DNA of 64,000 nucleotides, taken from Blastomyces gilchristii SLH14081. Taxonomy: Eukaryota; Ascomycota; Eurotiomycetes; Onygenales; Ajellomycetaceae. Below the pieces are notes generated by a model. It was not told the origin of the DNA. It did no database searches and saw only the letters and a program-made list of their open reading frames with translations. The translations under genes and the position numbers were made by a program. The stretch is taken from assembly GCF_000003855.2 (NCBI RefSeq), contig NW_003101675.1:2363326-2427325 (forward strand), given 5' to 3'. This document shows positions 60,950-64,000 of the stretch, in pieces; position 1 is the stretch's first letter, and each line of letters opens with the position of its first letter.

Positions 60950-60954
60950 AGATC

Positions 60955-61183
60955 TTATATAACAAAGTGAAAAACATTAGATAAGAAAAGAAAGAGAAAG
61001 TGTGAGAATTAGTAATTAAAGTAAATATTTATATATGTATATGATGAAGCTTCAGAGTGAAAGAATAGAAATTTCATAGATTTTTCAGCTGAGAATCAGT
61101 GACTGAGAATTGAAATGATAGAAATCTGTGAAGTGTAACTGAATAATCTATATAATTGATCAGATACAGCTCATCACATTAAT
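60955..61183. other. AT-rich sequence into which element I inserted
   Basis: Continuous with 47756-47839 if element I is removed. No gene or known repeat recognised. Confidence 0.4.
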
Positions 61184-61951
61184 ACTTATACATTATAATA
61201 ATTTGTAAATTATAATAGTTAAATATATATATATATATTATTTCTGATATTGATTACAACTTGTATAATAATTTTTAAAAACTTAAAATTAATTTCAATT
61301 ATTAATAGTTATAAACTTATAACTAATTAATAGAAAAAGAAAAAAAAATTTCTACTTATTATCTTTCTTCTCTTTCTTATTCTTCTTATTCTTCTTTATA
61401 ATTTACTTTTTACTCTTACTCTTTTTCTTCTTCTTCTTATCTGAAATGATAATTATCTTAAAAAAATCTCTCTTTACTATCTTTTCAGAGAAGAGTTCTC
61501 ACTACTCTCTCTTAATCAGATTAATTTATATCTTAAAATTTTATATTTTCTGATCTACTGTCTCAGATTTCATCTCAGTAGTAAGTAGATTAATATACTT
61601 AGAAAACAGAGTTATTTTCTTAATATTCTGAATTATGAAGTATATTTAAGATCTGAATAAGATCTTAATTCTCTTCTTCTCTATTAACTTCTACTAATTA
61701 ATTACAGAATAAATATATTATTAAAATTCATTATCTTTTAATAAAAAACTTATCAGTTTTAACTTTCTTATTTCTTATTTTAACATTCTCTTAATCTTCT
61801 TCTACTATTATTTATTTATAGTAATACTCTTTTTCTCTCTCTCTCTCTTTATCTTAATTTTAAATTATTCTTAAAACTTCTTCTAATTTTATTACTACTA
61901 TATAAGACTCTTCACTATCTTCTTTTTCAATCTTTTATATATGATACTATC

Positions 61952-62457
61952 TAGACTGACTGTGTGACTATGTCTGAAACCAGAACTAGGTTTTTTAATA
62001 GTCTTATTATCAATTCAACTGATCTCATTACAGAGTTTTAATATTAAATAGTAGTCTTATACTGTCTCAGTAAGACTTACTGTCTACTCTTATCACATTT
62101 TTTAAATAAGATCATGATTTTCACTTCTCAATTTAAATTATTTTTATTGCTTTAAATGACTTTAAATCTCATTTGAGTATTATCAAAAAGCATTACTTTT
62201 TAAAAAATTAAAAATAATCTAAAAGAAATCTTAAAATGTCTAAAAATAGTAACTTTATATTAAGAATGAAACTAAATAAGATTAAATGAGATTACTTTCT
62301 TATTTTTTTCAAGTCATGATTTCATTTTAAAATCTGATATAAAGTTACTTTGTATGTTTTTTTAATAACTAGTCTCAGTAGAATTCATATCAAGAAATGT
62401 ATAAGATCAGATTAAATGAAATTAAATGTAAAATTCATAGTCTCAGTGATTAATCTA
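61952..62457. mobile_element. hAT-type MITE, copy E
   Basis: 506 bp, TAGACTGACTGTGTGACTATG to CAGTGATTAATCTA, perfect duplication ATACTATC (61944-61951 and 62458-62465). Most mutated of the five copies. Confidence 0.88.
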
Positions 62458-62533
62458 ATACTATCTGTATTACTTCTATACTTAGTTCAGTCTAAATTTA
62501 TTAAAAGTATTACTTAAAATTATTATTATTATT

Positions 62534-63642
62534 TACGGAGCGAAGCGAAGCAAATATATGATGAAAACTCTGGTTATTAAAAGTGAAGAATTTCCTTTTT
62601 AAGATTCTTGACATGAATACAGCTCACTGATTGATATAGAATTAAGCGAAGTGTAATTCTATGACATTGTACTATTATCTACTGTTGAGAGTTTCAGAGG
62701 TTAATTGACTCTTCTATCAGCAGTGCTGATAATGACTGAGCTCTTTTATCTTAGTAGTCTATATCTACTCTGTACAGATTCTTGAATAGATAATATATCT
62801 AATTAATAATTTACTCTGTACAGATTCTTAAATAGATAATATATCTGATTAATCATCTCTCATAGATTCTTAAGAATGAATAATGTATTAAAAGTCTGTA
62901 TTCACTGCTTATAAAATCAGTCTCTTAATTAATTTATTTCTTTACAGTGTTTTATTACTTCTACAGCTATCTATCTTTAATATCACACTTAGAGAACTCA
63001 GATATTGTAATCTTCTCTTATTATATCTTTTCTATCACTGATTATCTCTTTACACTGTGTAGAACTGTAAATAAATATATACAGTAAAATCAGATTCTTC
63101 TATAGTTATAGATTCTGTGATAAATAAGTCTGAGCTCTCTCTGTTATTCTAGATATATTAATACTTTATATAATCAACAGTAGTCTCTTAAGCCTGTGAA
63201 CAGTCTATTGAAATAGATATATTATCTAAGATTAAGTTTTATTACTATAAGATTCATAGTTCTGATATATCTTTATTAATAATAGTCTATAAAAAGCAAA
63301 CTGTTATTCAAAGAGCTTACTATATTATCAGATATTATAGAGAACATCTCTTATTAACTTTATTCTTAACTTAATTGAGAAAACAGCTGTAGTTATTATC
63401 TTTGATAATTAATTCATCTCTTAGTTCTATAGATCTCTCTTCAGTCTTTCATCAATTATCTATATTATTATTTGACTTATTCTCAAGTCAATCTTATTTC
63501 ACTTTATAGATATACTTTTACTATAGTTACAGTTCTATCTCTTCTATTAATAAGCTGTAAAATCAATCTTGCAGAGTCTTCTGTTTTAAGCTTAGCTCTG
63601 CAATGTCTTTGTACACAGAGACTCGTGTGCATTAAGATATTT
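62534..63642. mobile_element. Unclassified 1.1-kb insertion in J
   Basis: Absent at the matching positions of hAT1 (about 41610) and hAT3 (about 56228). Begins TACGGAGCGAAGCGAAGC and ends TTAAGATATT; TTATT on both sides could be a 5-bp duplication, but the site is low complexity. Contains a nine-base inverted repeat ATAGAATTA/TAATTCTAT around AGCGAAGTG (62637-62663) and a 46-bp direct repeat. No ORF with motifs and no TG...CA ends. Confidence 0.55.
62768..62862. repeat. Direct repeat, about 46 bp x 2
   Basis: TACTCTGTACAGATTCTTGAATAGATAATATATCTAATTAAT occurs twice in tandem with a few transitions, followed by a third partial unit (CATAGATTCTTAAGAAT). Confidence 0.75.
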
Positions 63643-63805
63643 TTATTCTACTCTTTTATAAAGTCTCTTTAAGATATTATAATATGTTTTACAACCTGTC
63701 TTTTCTTACTTAAATACCTTCTTCTTCTCTCTCTTCAATCTGTGACAGTACTCACGCGCCTTGATAATCTGCAGAATCGTAGAATATTTAAAGAGAAATA
63801 ACATA

Positions 63806-64000
63806 TGGAATCCAACTTTGAAGGCCACAGCGGCCGAAAGTGGCACGCGGTTGGGCTGCCGTCCATGCACCCCGGATTCGCACCCACACTAGCCGCCACT
63901 AGACCCAATCTGGAATCCACCCATCGCCGCTTTTTGGGATACCGGGTCCAACGGCCTCACCTTCTGCTCGCGCGACTCCTCGCGAATTGCTCACCCACGT
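63806..64000. other. GC-normal host flank, no gene assigned
   Basis: High-GC sequence with many CpG, starting abruptly after J. Open frames exist on both strands (for example minus 63735-63920 crossing the junction), but none has a known motif and the window ends here. Could be part of a host gene or promoter. Confidence 0.5.

Larger units (their letters stand above)
61184..63805 (-). mobile_element. J: truncated copy of the distal hAT-family region
   Basis: Matches hAT3 from about 55405 to 56372, including the AT microsatellite-like ATATAT run, the degraded charged-protein region and the CTTAGTTCAGTCTAAAT block. It lacks both hAT termini. It carries MITE E and a 1.1-kb insertion. The right end at 63805 passes directly into GC-normal DNA. 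Confidence 0.72.

Overview
The window is nuclear DNA of a filamentous ascomycete (Pezizomycotina-type) fungus. Two short stretches have ordinary base composition: about 1-3140 on the left and 63806-64000 on the right. Between them lies about 60 kb of AT-rich, nested transposable elements whose genes are broken almost only by G:C to A:T transitions, the mark of repeat-induced point mutation (RIP). I assign the organism from the element types (Ty3/gypsy with chromodomain, Tad-like LINE, hAT), the RIP-like decay, a 78-bp GT-AG intron and an intron-containing tRNA-Ser. I cannot name a genus.

Left end: an intact two-exon calcineurin-like metallophosphoesterase gene (245-1279) and a tRNA-Ser(GCT) gene (1596-1704), then unassigned single-copy DNA, then a scrap of integrase (about 3140-3298) joined to a truncated LTR (3299-3518).

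Block 1 (3703-27258) is an old minus-strand chromodomain Ty3/gypsy element, here called G1. It was split by a 7.6-kb Tad-like LINE (5568-13161, 15-bp target duplication), by a 507-bp hAT-type MITE (13898-14404, 8-bp duplication) and by a complete plus-strand copy of its own family, G2 (17711-25500, 5-bp duplication ATTAT).

Block 2 (27259-47040) is a truncated hAT element (hAT0) into which a second hAT (hAT1, 28934-43593) inserted. hAT1 was in turn hit by another Ty3/gypsy family (H, 31602-40387), which carries its own MITE, and by one more MITE. A broken second copy of H (H2, 44872-47040) follows.

Block 3 (47840-60949) is a third Ty3/gypsy element, I, on the minus strand with 258-bp LTRs and duplication AGATC. 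It contains an assembly gap and a complete 5.8-kb hAT (hAT3, 52372-58208). Block 4 (about 61184-63805) is a truncated copy of the distal half of the hAT family, carrying a MITE and an unclassified 1.1-kb insertion.

Most nested insertions are proven by target-site duplications readable on both sides, so the order of events can be reconstructed. The observations I rate highest are: (1) antisense open frames downstream of pol in two distinct Ty3/gypsy families, sharing a cysteine module CxxC-x12-C-x(8 or 17)-CxxC; (2) a deamination pattern that turns tryptophan TGG mostly into TGA, pointing to a CpC/CpG context rather than classical CpA-only RIP; (3) unmutated GC-normal islands inside otherwise mutated elements, one of which holds a tRNA-like sequence with A and B boxes. 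No working element gene is visible; these are relics in a silenced AT-rich isochore.
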